DNA of 64,000 nt. It comes from DASZTV01 sp036268405. GTDB taxonomy: Bacteria > Actinomycetota > Actinomycetes > JAFAQI01. This document shows positions 17,229 through 25,710 of the stretch, in pieces. The first letter of the stretch is position 1; every line of letters starts with the position of its first letter. The notes under the pieces were generated by a model. It saw nothing but the letters and a program-made list of their open reading frames with translations. It searched no databases and was not told where the DNA came from. Where the stretch lies: the NCBI GenBank assembly GCA_036268405.1, contig DATAUF010000154.1, positions 52,963 to 116,962 of the forward strand, in the 5' to 3' direction. The translations under genes and the position numbers were made by a program.

Positions 17229-17786
17229 TTACGCGGCGGCGAACCGCTCGACCAACTCGCCGCAGAACGCCTTGAGGTCGTCCGGCTTCCGTGACGAGAC
17301 GAGGACATTCGGTCCGCCTGTGCAGACGACGACTTCTTCGTCGACCCAATCGGCGCCGGCGTTGCGCAGGTCGGTCTGCAGGCTCGGCCAGCTTGTGATC
17401 TTCCGATCGCGCACCACATCAGCCTCTACGAGCGTCCATGGCGCGTGACAGATCGCCGCGACGGGCTTACCCCTGTCGAAGAACGCCTTGGCGAACGCCA
17501 CCGCTGCTGGCTTTGTGCGCAGCTGATCAGGGTTCGCCACACCGCCGGGCAGCACAAGCGCGTCGTAGTCGTCGGGACGGGCATTGCTGACGGTGACGTC
17601 GACGGAGAAGGTGTCTGCCTTGTCCAAGTGGTTGAACCCTTGCGTCTCACCGGGTTCCGGAGCAATCAGCTTCGGTGTCCCGCCCGCCTTCTGAACGGCG
17701 CTCCACGGTTCGGTGAGCTCGATCTGCTCGACTCCTTCGTTGGCGACGAGGAACGCGATGGTCTTGCCGTTGAGTTGATTGGCCAT
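17229..17786 (-). CDS. DJ-1/PfpI family class-I glutamine-amidotransferase-like protein
   Basis: 185 aa, normal length. VANEGVEQIELTEPW holds the conserved Glu near residue 18, and the nucleophile-elbow Cys is in VAAICHAPWTLVEADVVRDRK. Other hallmarks are YDALVLPGGVANPDQLR and VVVCTGGPNVLVSSRKPDDL. Family members act as glyoxalases/deglycases, proteases or chaperones under stress. ATG 17786 is preceded by GGGAACTCGGAATG. A 27-bp copy of SDR coding sequence lies just upstream (17834-17860). Confidence 0.92.
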   Translation of the reverse strand: MANQLNGKTIAFLVANEGVEQIELTEPWSAVQKAGGTPKLIAPEPGETQGFNHLDKADTFSVDVTVSNARPDDYDALVLPGGVANPDQLRTKPAAVAFAKAFFDRGKPVAAICHAPWTLVEADVVRDRKITSWPSLQTDLRNAGADWVDEEVVVCTGGPNVLVSSRKPDDLKAFCGELVERFAAA

Positions 17787-17833
17787 GTCATTCCGAGTTC
17801 CCTGGAACGCCGGCCATATGCGTCCAAGGAGGT

Positions 17834-17860
17834 GACGATGCCACCGTCGCAGGTGACGAC
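17834..17860. repeat. 27-bp direct repeat copy (upstream copy of 18057-18083)
   Basis: Matches 18057-18083 in 26 of 27 bases (A versus G at 17843). On the minus strand it reads VVTCDGGIV, the C-terminus of the SDR encoded at 18048-18857. It is therefore a scrap of a second SDR-like coding end, left after duplication and deletion. Confidence 0.85.
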
Positions 17861-17870
17861 ATGATTTCGG

Positions 17871-18051
17871 CTAAACAGCGGGGTAGGAGTGGTGTTCGTG
17901 TGTGACGACCCATGCGTCTCCGCGTTTACGTAGCCCGACGGTGAGTCGTAGCCGGTAGTCCGGTTCCTTTGAGGACGCCGTCGACGTCATACCTCTGTAC
18001 GGCGCGCACCCATCGTTCGATCAGCTCACGGATCTGCTGTTCGTCGCTCAT
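17871..18051 (-). pseudogene. SnoaL-like/SgcJ-type NTF2-fold gene with internal deletion
   Basis: ATG 18051 overlaps the stop of the upstream SDR (ATGA). It starts MSDEQQIRELIERWVRAVQRYDVDGVLKG, a typical SnoaL/SgcJ N-terminus, then soon hits a stop. In another frame the sequence continues YRLRLTVGLRKRGDAWVVTHEHHSYPAV to a TAG at 17871, a typical C-terminus of the same family. The central two-thirds are missing and the frames do not match (181 nt). So an originally about 130-codon gene lost its middle. It was cotranscribed with the SDR. Non-functional by inspection. Confidence 0.82.
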
Positions 18052-18857
18052 GACACGACGATGCCGCCGTCGCAGGTGACGACGTCGCCGACCGTGAAGG
18101 CACCGGCACGCGAGGTCAGGAAGATGGCCAGCCCCGCGACATCCTCAGCAGTGCCGATGCGACCGGCCGGAACACCCTGGCCGACCGCCGCCCAGTCGGT
18201 GCTCTCAACGTCGCCGCCGCCACCGACGCCTGTTGAGAGCATCCATGTCGGGAAGGGTCCTGGCGCAATGCCGTTGACGATGATGTTGCGCTTGATCAGC
18301 CTGCTGCCCATCTGCCGGGTGAGGGCATGCAGCGCTGCCTTCGACGGCCCATAGGACCAGGTGTCGAACATCGGCGTCTTGATGCCGTCGACCGACCCGA
18401 TGTTCACGATCCGCGACGGCTGATCCGCGGTTGCCTTTGCTTCGAGCAAGGGCAACAACCGCTGGGTCAGGAAGAACACGCCCTTCACGTTCGTGTCCAT
18501 CACCTTGTCCCATCCGGCCTCAGGGAACTCCTCGATCGAGGCGCCCCACGATGCTCCGGCGTTGTTGATCAGGATGTCGAGATGAGACTCGTGCTCGCCA
18601 AGTCTTGTGACCAGGGAGTCGATGCCGTCAAGGTTGGACAGGTCAGCAGGAAGCGAGACGCAGGTGCCGCCGTACTCAGCAGCGAGCCGCCGGGCCGTCT
18701 CGTCGCAGACGTCGATTTTGCGGGAGCTGATGTATACGGTCGCGCCGTTCGCGAGATAGCCGGCCGCGATCATCTCGCCGATGCCGCGGGAACCACCCGT
18801 GACGAGGACGACCTTGCCTGCTACCGAGAACAGGTCCTGCAAACCCAAGGACGACAT
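18048..18857 (-). CDS. Short-chain dehydrogenase/reductase
   Basis: 269 aa classical SDR. Cofactor motif TGGSRGIGEM, NNAG (INNAGASWG), catalytic Ser in VNIGSVDG and YGPSK (Tyr/Lys). The residue pattern YISSRKIDVC after beta-2 suggests NADP(H). AGGGAG precedes ATG 18857. The 5' region holds two palindromes (18876-18897, 18911-18930). Downstream the SnoaL remnant was coupled to it. The substrate is not predictable; its neighbours (acyl-CoA synthetase, F420-type protein) suggest lipid or terpenoid catabolism. Confidence 0.92.
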   Translation of the reverse strand: MSSLGLQDLFSVAGKVVLVTGGSRGIGEMIAAGYLANGATVYISSRKIDVCDETARRLAAEYGGTCVSLPADLSNLDGIDSLVTRLGEHESHLDILINNAGASWGASIEEFPEAGWDKVMDTNVKGVFFLTQRLLPLLEAKATADQPSRIVNIGSVDGIKTPMFDTWSYGPSKAALHALTRQMGSRLIKRNIIVNGIAPGPFPTWMLSTGVGGGGDVESTDWAAVGQGVPAGRIGTAEDVAGLAIFLTSRAGAFTVGDVVTCDGGIVVS

Positions 18858-18875
18858 CGCGTCTCCCTATCCGCT

Positions 18876-18897
18876 GGCCGCGTCAGATCACGCGGCC
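18876..18897. promoter_or_regulatory. Inverted repeat upstream of the SDR gene
   Basis: GGCCGCGT (18876-18883) and ACGCGGCC (18890-18897), 8-bp perfect arms with a 6-nt spacer, 19 bp before the SDR start. Could be an operator or a leader hairpin that sequesters nothing obvious. Confidence 0.5.
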
Positions 18898-18910
18898 GAG
18901 ATCACGCCCG

Positions 18911-18930
18911 CTGAGTCGCCGGCGACTCAG
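18911..18930. promoter_or_regulatory. Perfect 20-bp palindrome between PPOX and SDR genes
   Basis: CTGAGTCGCCGGCGACTCAG is fully self-complementary with no spacer. A terminator for the upstream minus-strand gene would need a loop and usually a U-tract, neither of which is present. A dimeric-regulator operator for the SDR promoter is the more likely reading. Confidence 0.6.
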
Positions 18931-18961
18931 GAAAGTTACCGGGCGGAGGACGGTGGGTCGC

Positions 18962-19357
18962 TCACGCAGCAGTACCGCCAACATGTTCAGCAGTCATTCG
19001 CCCGATCAGCCGGCGAGATCCCGCCGGGTCGGCAGGCGGATCCTCACCGAGATACCTGCGCGTCAAATCGAACGAAAGCCGACGGTCCGGGTCGTCGATA
19101 AGCTCGACCCTGCCGCGGACATCGACGCTCTCGTAAGGGTCTTGGGGGTCGAAGACGGTGAGCGCAGCGCGCGGATCGCGGCGCAGGTTGTGCGCCTTTC
19201 GACGCTGGTCGTGAGTGGTGAAGACGAGCGCGTCACCGTCCCGGGCAACCCAAATGACCGACGTATGCGGACTGCCATCGGCATTCAAGGTGCCAAGAAC
19301 AGCAAAAGCGCGCCCGTCGACTATCTGTTTTGTCTTCTCGCTGAGGTTCTCGGTCAT
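18962..19357 (-). CDS. PPOX-class (F420-dependent type) oxidoreductase
   Basis: 131 aa from ATG 19357; upstream in-frame codons overlap the synthetase gene and look non-coding. Split-barrel flavin/F420-binding fold: RAFAVLGTLNADGSPHTSVIWVARDGDALVF, then TTHDQRRKAHNLRRDPRAALTVFDPQDPYESVDVRG, and a basic residue pattern near RRYLGEDPP. These match the PPOX family probable F420-dependent proteins of actinobacteria, which reduce varied substrates with F420H2. F420 rather than FMN use is family inference. Confidence 0.85.
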   Translation of the reverse strand: MTENLSEKTKQIVDGRAFAVLGTLNADGSPHTSVIWVARDGDALVFTTHDQRRKAHNLRRDPRAALTVFDPQDPYESVDVRGRVELIDDPDRRLSFDLTRRYLGEDPPADPAGSRRLIGRMTAEHVGGTAA

Positions 19358-19406
19358 TTTCAGGCCATACCCACGTTGGTGGCCCTGGATCGTCCAACAC
19401 CAAGTC

Positions 19407-20843
19407 TCATGAGGGCAGGCGCTCCTGGCGGAGCTGCGACCTTCGAACCTTGGCGGCATCATCGCGCAGCGGCTCGTCGACCCGCTCGAACGTCCGCGGC
19501 ACCTTGTACTTGGTCAGCCGCTCGCCGCACCACAGCTGAAGGTCATCGTCGCTGATTTCGTCGCTGAGCTGCACCAGGGCATGCAGCCGGCTACCCAAGT
19601 CGTCGTCGGGCAACCCGATCACGCATGACGACATGACGGCTGGATGCTCATCGAGCGCTGCTTCGACCTCGGCCGGGTAGACGTTGCTTCCGCCGACCAG
19701 CACCATGTCGGTCATTCGGTCGGCGAGGTAGAGATAGCCGTCGCTGTCCATCGAGCCCAGATCTCCGAGTGATTCCCAGCCGTCATCACGGGCCCGTGCA
19801 GTCGCACCTATGTATTTGTACGTCGGACCGGCGTCGGACTTCATCCAGACCTCGCCGACCTCTCCCGAAGGCAGCGGGTTGCCATCGGCATCACAGATCT
19901 GCATCCGCCCGATCAACGGCTTTCCGACCGAGCCACGATGCTTGAGCCACTCGACCCCGGTGATGATCGTCGCCGCCTGCGCCTCGGTGCCGGCGTACAG
20001 CTCCATGATCCGCTCCGGCCCGAGCCAGTCGATCCAGGCCTGCTTGAGGTACGGCGGACAGGGAGCTGCCATGTGCATCACGGTGTGGAGGCTGTCGAGG
20101 TCATAGCGCTGGCGCACCTCCTCGGGCAGCTTCGAGATTCGCGACATCATTGTCGGGACGAGGTACACCCAGCCGACCTGATGATCCTGAATCAGCACCA
20201 ACGTGGTCTCGGCGTCGAACCGGCCGGGCAGCACGACGTGACCGCCCGTGGCCAGGGAGGCGGTCGAGGTCAGGAACGGGCCGTTGTGATGCATCGGTGC
20301 CGTGATCAGCGAGGTGTCCTCGGACCGGATCCGCATGACCGCGCCAAGCAGGGCCAACCCATCCGTCTCCGCCGGGTTGGTAGCGACGATCAGCTTCGGC
20401 CGCCCGGTCGAACCGCCCGACATCGGCGCCTTGAAGTTCGGCGACGTCACGTCGGGAAGCGGCACCGGCGCCTCGCCGGTCGGCTCCGGCAACACCATCA
20501 GTGACGGAGCAAGGGTGCCGCCGTCGACACCAATCGCGAGCGCAGGCTTGGCAAGCTCGAGGACAGCATCAAGCTCTGCGCGAGGCATGTTCGCGGGCAC
20601 CGGCTGCGGGGTGGCGCCGACGATCCAGGTCGCGATCGACGCGACCAGGAAGGACGCATTGCTCGGCAACCCGATCGACACCAGGTCTCCGACGCCGACG
20701 CCGAGGGCGACCAGCTCGTGCGCGACGACGTCAGCGCGCTCTATGAGCTGCCGGCGGGTCAGCGTTGCGGTGGTATCGGTGATCGCGGGGGCATCGGGCT
20801 TCTCGGCGGCCAGCGTGCGGAGCGCAGCGGGAATCGACGCCAC
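19407..20843 (-). CDS. Acyl-CoA synthetase (AMP-forming), class-I adenylate-forming enzyme
   Basis: About 478 aa from GTG 20843 (VASIPAALRTLAAEKPDAPA); the open frame further upstream is Arg/Pro-rich and not homologous. Core A3 motif MSGGSTGRPKLIVATNP, A5 YAGTEA, A7 GDLGSMDSDGYLYLADRMTDM and the catalytic Lys in DDAAKVRRSQL (A10). GGSNVYPAEVE is intact. It activates a carboxylic acid (fatty, bile-acid or cyclic acid) to its CoA thioester. Shorter than long-chain FadD proteins. It starts the local catabolic set (SDR, PPOX, CoA ligase) on the minus strand. Confidence 0.88.
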   Translation of the reverse strand: MASIPAALRTLAAEKPDAPAITDTTATLTRRQLIERADVVAHELVALGVGVGDLVSIGLPSNASFLVASIATWIVGATPQPVPANMPRAELDAVLELAKPALAIGVDGGTLAPSLMVLPEPTGEAPVPLPDVTSPNFKAPMSGGSTGRPKLIVATNPAETDGLALLGAVMRIRSEDTSLITAPMHHNGPFLTSTASLATGGHVVLPGRFDAETTLVLIQDHQVGWVYLVPTMMSRISKLPEEVRQRYDLDSLHTVMHMAAPCPPYLKQAWIDWLGPERIMELYAGTEAQAATIITGVEWLKHRGSVGKPLIGRMQICDADGNPLPSGEVGEVWMKSDAGPTYKYIGATARARDDGWESLGDLGSMDSDGYLYLADRMTDMVLVGGSNVYPAEVEAALDEHPAVMSSCVIGLPDDDLGSRLHALVQLSDEISDDDLQLWCGERLTKYKVPRTFERVDEPLRDDAAKVRRSQLRQERLPS

Positions 20844-20971
20844 GTCACGTCCCAGCGATGCTGACCATGGCCAACAGTGTGACGTGCCGCCGGCCACCGT
20901 GGAGGCCGGGGCAGCCGACCCGATGTGCCAAGGTGACTCACAGCAGGGCGTCTCGACGTGAGGAGCCAGGT

Positions 20972-21724
20972 TTGCAAAGCAGCCGCAATCCGACAGCCGT
21001 CGCCCAGCAGGCGAGGCTGGCCGAGGTCTTCGTCGTCCTGGCGGACACCCTGGTGGCCGACTTCGACGTGGCGGGGCTGCTGGATCTGCTCGTTCGGACC
21101 TGTGTCGACGAGCTCGGCGCGACGGCAGCCGGGCTGCTGCTAAGAGATCACCGAGGTGTGCCGCGCGTGGCTGCGTCGTCCAGCGAGGCAACCGTATTGC
21201 TCGATGCGTTTCAGCTTCAGGCCGACGAAGGTCCCTGCCTCGACGCCTTCCACAAGCGCGAGCCGGTGTCCGCGGATCTGACGGCGGGCGCCAGCTCATG
21301 GCCTGCGTTCGCTCTCTTCGCGGCTTCGCATGGGATCAGCCGCGTCGACGCGCTGCCGATGAGGCTGCGCGACCAGTCGGTTGGCACGCTGAACCTCTTC
21401 CACGAGGACCCGCTCAAGAAGATCGATCTTCGCGTGGTCCAAGCTCTCGCCGATGTCGCGACCATTGGAATCCTGCACCAGGAAGGCGCCCACGCCGACG
21501 ATGTCGTCATCAGACAGCTTCAGGCAGCGCTCAACAGTCGGATCCTGATCGAGCAGGCAAAGGGGGTGCTCGCCGCCACCGGACACATCGACATGGACAC
21601 CGCGTTCCAGCATCTGCGCAGGTACTCACGCGACCACAACGCAAAGCTCAGCGTGCTTGCCGGCCAGATCGCCGCTGGCGCGCTCGATCCCCTGGTCGTG
21701 CTCGGACGGGTAAGCCCAGTATGA
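20972..21724 (+). CDS. GAF-ANTAR domain transcription antitermination regulator
   Basis: About 250 aa from TTG 20972, preceded by AGGAG at 20961-20965. GAF domain: LAEVFVVLADTLVADFDVAG, AGLLLRDHRG, ADEGPCLDAFHKREPV, GTLNLFHEDPL. The C-terminal ANTAR RNA-binding three-helix domain begins LNSRILIEQAKGVLAATG, with HLRRYSRDHNAKLS. ANTAR proteins bind paired hairpins in nascent RNA and prevent termination. The targets are unknown. The gene stands alone between the divergent synthetase and the furA-katG operon. Confidence 0.9.
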   Translation: MQSSRNPTAVAQQARLAEVFVVLADTLVADFDVAGLLDLLVRTCVDELGATAAGLLLRDHRGVPRVAASSSEATVLLDAFQLQADEGPCLDAFHKREPVSADLTAGASSWPAFALFAASHGISRVDALPMRLRDQSVGTLNLFHEDPLKKIDLRVVQALADVATIGILHQEGAHADDVVIRQLQAALNSRILIEQAKGVLAATGHIDMDTAFQHLRRYSRDHNAKLSVLAGQIAAGALDPLVVLGRVSPV

Positions 21725-21763
21725 ATCCGCAAGGCGGGTAGCTGAACTTCTCCGACCCCGGCC

Positions 21764-21808
21764 TTGCAGTTGGTGCCGCGACGTTATAGATATTGAGATG
21801 CAATCTCA
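21764..21808 (+). promoter_or_regulatory. furA-katG promoter with palindromic Fur-family operator
   Basis: A -35-like TTGCAG (21764-21769) and -10-like TATAGAT (21785-21791) are followed by a perfect 6-3-6 inverted repeat TGAGATGCAATCTCA (21794-21808). Its place over the expected start site and before a Fur-family gene fits autoregulation by a peroxide-sensing FurA/CatR protein, as known for actinobacterial furA-katG operons. Confidence 0.75.
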
Positions 21809-21844
21809 TCTTGACTCATTTCCCCGTGACGGACGGTGCTGTTG

Positions 21845-22282
21845 ATGCTTCGGGTCACCCCTCAGCGACAGGCGGTGCTCGACGTTCTGATAGCAGCCCA
21901 CGACCACCCGACCGCGGCCCAGGTCTTCGACCGGGTCCGCGGGCAGCAACCGGGAATCGGCGCGGCCACCGTCTACCGCACGCTCTCGCTGCTCGTTGCT
22001 GCGGGCCAGGCCCGCGTCCTGTCCCTGGGCGAGGGCGCCAGTGCCCGATACGACGCCAACGTCAGCCGGCACGACCACGTGCTGTGCGTGGACTGCGGCG
22101 CTGCGATGGACGTCGAGGCTCCCCTGCCGGTCGGTGCGCTGGCCGACATGTCGAGCCGCACCGGCTACGACCTGACTGAGTACGACGTGCAGTTCCGCGG
22201 CCGCTGCCCGTCCTGCGACCGACTTGCGCACCGCCTCCAGAAGCAATCGAAGTCGAACGAGAAGAGGAACAGAAGTGTCTGA
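21845..22282 (+). CDS. furA: Fur-family peroxide/iron regulator (FurA/CatR type)
   Basis: 145 aa from ATG 21845 (GGACGG upstream; GTG 21836 is an alternative). Winged-helix part VTPQRQAVLDVLIAAHDHPTAAQVFDRV and ATVYRTLSLL, then the metal-sensing domain with SRHDHVLCVDCG and RCPSCDRL, i.e. two CXXC pairs for structural zinc. It lies directly before katG and overlaps its start by 8 bp, the standard arrangement in which the regulator represses its own gene and katG until peroxide oxidises it. Confidence 0.93.
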   Translation: MLRVTPQRQAVLDVLIAAHDHPTAAQVFDRVRGQQPGIGAATVYRTLSLLVAAGQARVLSLGEGASARYDANVSRHDHVLCVDCGAAMDVEAPLPVGALADMSSRTGYDLTEYDVQFRGRCPSCDRLAHRLQKQSKSNEKRNRSV

Positions 22283-24455
22283 AAGCGAGAACCCAGCAAT
22301 CCGCTCCCCGCAGCCCGAGGCTCACCGGCCACGGAGCAACCGGGACTGGTGGCCGAATCAGCTGGACCTGTCGGTTCTCCACAAGCACTCTGCCGAGTCC
22401 GACCCTATGGGCGAGGACTACAGCTACGCCGAGGCGTTCAAGGCGCTCGACGTGCAGGCGCTGCGTGAGGACCTGATCGAGGTCATGACGACCTCGCAGG
22501 ACTGGTGGCCCGCCGACTACGGCCACTATGGCCCCCTGTTCGTCCGCCTGAGCTGGCACGCCGCAGGCACCTACCGCATCGCGGATGGCCGAGGCGGCGC
22601 CGGCAGTGGCGAGCAGCGCTTCGCGCCACTCAACAGCTGGCCGGACAACGCCAGCCTGGACAAGGCTCGCCGCCTGTTGTGGCCGCTGAAGAAGAAGTAC
22701 GGCGCCAAGATCTCCTGGGGAGATCTGCTCGTCCTCGCCGGCACGGTTGCGATGGAGTCGATGGGATTCACGACGTTCGGCTTCGGGTTCGGTCGCGAGG
22801 ACATCTACGAGCCGGAGGAGATCATCTGGGGACCTGAGGACACCTGGCTCGGCGACGAGCGTTACGCCGGCGACCGCGAGCTGCAGGGGCCGCTCGGTGC
22901 CGTCCAGATGGGCTTGATCTACGTCAACCCAGAGGGTCCCAACGGCACCCCCGACCCGCTCGCCTCGGCGCGCGACATCCGCGAGACGTTCCGCCGGATG
23001 GCGATGAACGACGAGGAGACCGTAGCGCTCATCGCAGGTGGCCACACCTTCGGCAAGACTCATGGCGCCGGCGATCCGGACCTGGTCGGCCCCGAGCCCG
23101 AAGGCGCTCCGCTCGAGCAGCAAGGCCTGGGCTGGCGCAACAGCTTCGGCACCGGCAAGGGCGGCGACACGATCACCAGCGGGCTGGAAGGCGCGTGGAC
23201 GGCCGAGCCGACGAAGTGGGACAACGGGTTCTTCGACAACCTGTTCAACTACGACTACGAGCTCACGACCAGCCCGGCCGGCGCGCAGCAGTGGACGCCG
23301 GTCAACCCCGAGGCACAGGGCACGGTGCCCGACGCACACGACCCGGCGAAGCGTCACGCGCCGACGATGCTGACGACCGACCTCGCGTTGAAGCTGGATC
23401 CGGTCTACGGCCCGATCTCCAAGCGGTTCCACGAGAACCCTGACGAGTTCGCGCTCGCCTTCGCCAAGGCCTGGTACAAGCTCCTGCACCGCGACATGGG
23501 ACCCGTATCGCGCTTCCTCGGCCCATGGGTGGCAGAGCCGCAGCTGTGGCAGGACCCGGTTCCGGCCGTCGACCACCCCCTGGTCGACGCCTCCGATGTA
23601 GCTGCTCTCAAGGCGACCATCCTCGACGCCGGCCTGTCGGTCGCCGAGCTCGTCGGCACTGCCTGGGCCTCCGCTGCGAGCTACCGCGACACCGACAAGC
23701 GCGGCGGCGCCAACGGTGCACGGATCCGCCTGGCACCGCAGAAGGACTGGGCGGCCAACAACCCGGCGCAGCTCGCGAAGGTGCTGCCCGCGCTGGAGAA
23801 GATCCAGCAGGACTTCAACGGCTCGGCATCGGGCGGCAAGAAGATCTCGCTGGCCGACCTCATCGTCCTCGCTGGTTGCGCCGCAGTCGAGCGTGCCGCC
23901 AAGGAAGGGGGGGTCGACGTCAGCGTGCCCTTCGCGCCGGGCCGCACGGATGCTTCTCAGGACCAGACCGACGCGGAGGCGTTCTCGGTTCTCGAGCCGC
24001 GGGCGGACGGTTTCCGCAACTACCTCGATGGTGACATCAAGCTTTCCCCCGAGACGCTTCTACTCGACCGCGCCAACATGCTCGCGCTCAGCGCACCCGA
24101 GATGACGGTGCTGGTCGGCGGGATGCGGGCGCTGGGTGCCAACTCGGGCGGGTCCGCGCACGGCGTCTTCACCGACCGGCCCGGGACGTTGAGCAACGAC
24201 TTCTTCGTCAACCTGCTCGACATGGGCGTGCAGTGGAAGACCTCGGCCTCAGACCCCAACGTCTACGAGGGCACCGGTACGGCGAGCCGCACCGCGACCG
24301 CGGTCGACCTGGTCTTCGGAGCGAACTCCCAGCTCCGCGCGCTCTCCGAGGTCTATGCCGCGGACGACGCGACTGAGAAGTTCGTCAAGGACTTCGTTGC
24401 GGCGTGGGTCAAGGTCATGAACCTCGACCGCTTCGACATTGCGAGGGGTGCCTAG
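22275..24455 (+). CDS. katG: Catalase-peroxidase
   Basis: 726 aa from GTG 22275. The distal site is RLSWHAAGTYR (Arg91, Trp94, His95) and the proximal heme ligand is His257 (AGGHTFGKTHG). The Met-Tyr-Trp crosslink residues are Trp94, Tyr216 (MGLIYVNPEG) and Met242 (RRMAMNDEET), spaced as in M. tuberculosis KatG. The Ser equivalent to Ser315 is present (DTITSGLEG). The non-catalytic C-terminal duplicate domain is complete. It removes H2O2 and is controlled by furA. The following lipase gene starts inside its last codons. Confidence 0.97.
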   Translation: MSESENPAIRSPQPEAHRPRSNRDWWPNQLDLSVLHKHSAESDPMGEDYSYAEAFKALDVQALREDLIEVMTTSQDWWPADYGHYGPLFVRLSWHAAGTYRIADGRGGAGSGEQRFAPLNSWPDNASLDKARRLLWPLKKKYGAKISWGDLLVLAGTVAMESMGFTTFGFGFGREDIYEPEEIIWGPEDTWLGDERYAGDRELQGPLGAVQMGLIYVNPEGPNGTPDPLASARDIRETFRRMAMNDEETVALIAGGHTFGKTHGAGDPDLVGPEPEGAPLEQQGLGWRNSFGTGKGGDTITSGLEGAWTAEPTKWDNGFFDNLFNYDYELTTSPAGAQQWTPVNPEAQGTVPDAHDPAKRHAPTMLTTDLALKLDPVYGPISKRFHENPDEFALAFAKAWYKLLHRDMGPVSRFLGPWVAEPQLWQDPVPAVDHPLVDASDVAALKATILDAGLSVAELVGTAWASAASYRDTDKRGGANGARIRLAPQKDWAANNPAQLAKVLPALEKIQQDFNGSASGGKKISLADLIVLAGCAAVERAAKEGGVDVSVPFAPGRTDASQDQTDAEAFSVLEPRADGFRNYLDGDIKLSPETLLLDRANMLALSAPEMTVLVGGMRALGANSGGSAHGVFTDRPGTLSNDFFVNLLDMGVQWKTSASDPNVYEGTGTASRTATAVDLVFGANSQLRALSEVYAADDATEKFVKDFVAAWVKVMNLDRFDIARGA

Positions 24456-25680
24456 CCGCTTGCGCGCGCTGCTCGCGCTCACGATTGCGGCGGCCGTACT
24501 CGTGCCCGCGACAGCGCGGGCGGGACCATCGCCGACGCTGCCCGCCAACGACCCGTTCTACAAGGCGCCGGCAGCGCTCGGCGCCTCCCCCGACGGCGCG
24601 ATCCTGCGAACGCGCCAGGTGAAGGTAGCCCTCGCGGGTGGCGTGCCGTTGGCGGGCGCGCTCGCCTACCAGCTGCTCTACCGGACGAACGACGGACACG
24701 GCCGGGCGGTCGCGAATGTGACCACCGTGATCGTGCCCGCCGGCCCGAGGCCGGCGAGGGGGCGGAAGCTCGTCTCGCTGCAGGACGCTGAGGACAGCCT
24801 GACAAGCAACTGCGCGCCGTCGTACCAGCTGCGTATCGGCGAACGAAACAACGACGACATGCTGGTCGAGCTCAACGCCACTGCGCCCGATCTGGTCACC
24901 GCGGGCCGCGTGATGGTGATACCTGACCCGGAGGGTCCACAGTCGGAGGTCTTCGTGCGCACCGCGGAAGCGCGTGCGGTACTCGACTCGATCCGTGCCG
25001 TCGAGCATTTCGATCCCGCACAACTGTCCGGCACCACTACGCCGGTCGGTCTTGTCGGCTACTCGGGGGGCGGGAACGAGACGCTCGCGACAGCTGAGCT
25101 TCAGCACTCATACGCCCCCGAGCTCAACGTCGTAGGTGTCGCCGCCGGCGGCGCCTTCGTCAACGATCGCGTGGCGGACGAGTACGTCGACAGCACCGAG
25201 CCCGGAGTGGTCATGGTCGCGATGATCGGCCTCGAGCGAGCCATGCCCGACCTCGGCTGGTCGAAGCTGCTCAACACGTACGGTCGCGGGGTGGCGAAAG
25301 TGGTTGAGAAGGGTCCCGCGTGCGTCGCCCCGATGTCCGCGCCATACCGACCGATTCGTGCTTGGAGCAAGGTCAAGGATTTGCTCGGGGTGCCGGCGAT
25401 AGCCCGTGCCATCGCCGCGAATGCCATCGGCGGACGTGGCCCCCGGATGCCGACCTACATCTACGTCTCCGGGCATGACCAGCTGATCTCGCCGTCCGAG
25501 CAGGATCACCTGGCAGCCCGATACTGCGCGGCCGGCACGCGGCTCGACTACTACCGCGACCCGAGCCGCTACCCCGTCAGCGACCACCTCGCTGCTGCGG
25601 TTGCCGGGTTCGTGACCAGAGCGCTCGTCTACCTCAACAACCGCTTCGCGGGAAGGCCGGCGCCAGACACCTGCCTCTGA
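24448..25680 (+). CDS. Secreted lipase (LIP/CAL-A family)
   Basis: About 410 aa from GTG 24448 (TTG 24439 is an alternative), overlapping the katG stop. Signal peptide: SRLRALLALTIAAAVLVPAT followed by ARA, with cleavage before GPSPTL. Secretory-lipase hallmarks are DPFYKAP, a nucleophile Ser in GLVGYSGGGNETL, Asp in YVSGHDQLISP and His in PVSDHLAAA. It would hydrolyse triacylglycerols or esters outside the cell. Next gene is a Tat-exported phospholipase-C-like enzyme, so the two form an exported lipid-degrading pair. Confidence 0.88.
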   Translation: MPSRLRALLALTIAAAVLVPATARAGPSPTLPANDPFYKAPAALGASPDGAILRTRQVKVALAGGVPLAGALAYQLLYRTNDGHGRAVANVTTVIVPAGPRPARGRKLVSLQDAEDSLTSNCAPSYQLRIGERNNDDMLVELNATAPDLVTAGRVMVIPDPEGPQSEVFVRTAEARAVLDSIRAVEHFDPAQLSGTTTPVGLVGYSGGGNETLATAELQHSYAPELNVVGVAAGGAFVNDRVADEYVDSTEPGVVMVAMIGLERAMPDLGWSKLLNTYGRGVAKVVEKGPACVAPMSAPYRPIRAWSKVKDLLGVPAIARAIAANAIGGRGPRMPTYIYVSGHDQLISPSEQDHLAARYCAAGTRLDYYRDPSRYPVSDHLAAAVAGFVTRALVYLNNRFAGRPAPDTCL

Positions 25681-25697
25681 GCAAGCCGCTCGACGCC

Positions 25698-25703
25698 TAC
25701 CAT
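25698..25703 (+). promoter_or_regulatory. -10-like TACCAT giving a probable leaderless start at 25711
   Basis: TACCAT is 7 nt before the GTG start codon at 25711, with no Shine-Dalgarno between. Spacing fits transcription beginning at the start codon. Confidence 0.4.
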
Positions 25704-25710
25704 TCGGCAG

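Noticed and set aside
20858..20971. Upstream extension of the GAF-ANTAR frame to 20858
   Set aside because: The extra residues are Arg/Pro-rich, non-homologous and overlap the divergent promoter; TTG 20972 with AGGAG is preferred.
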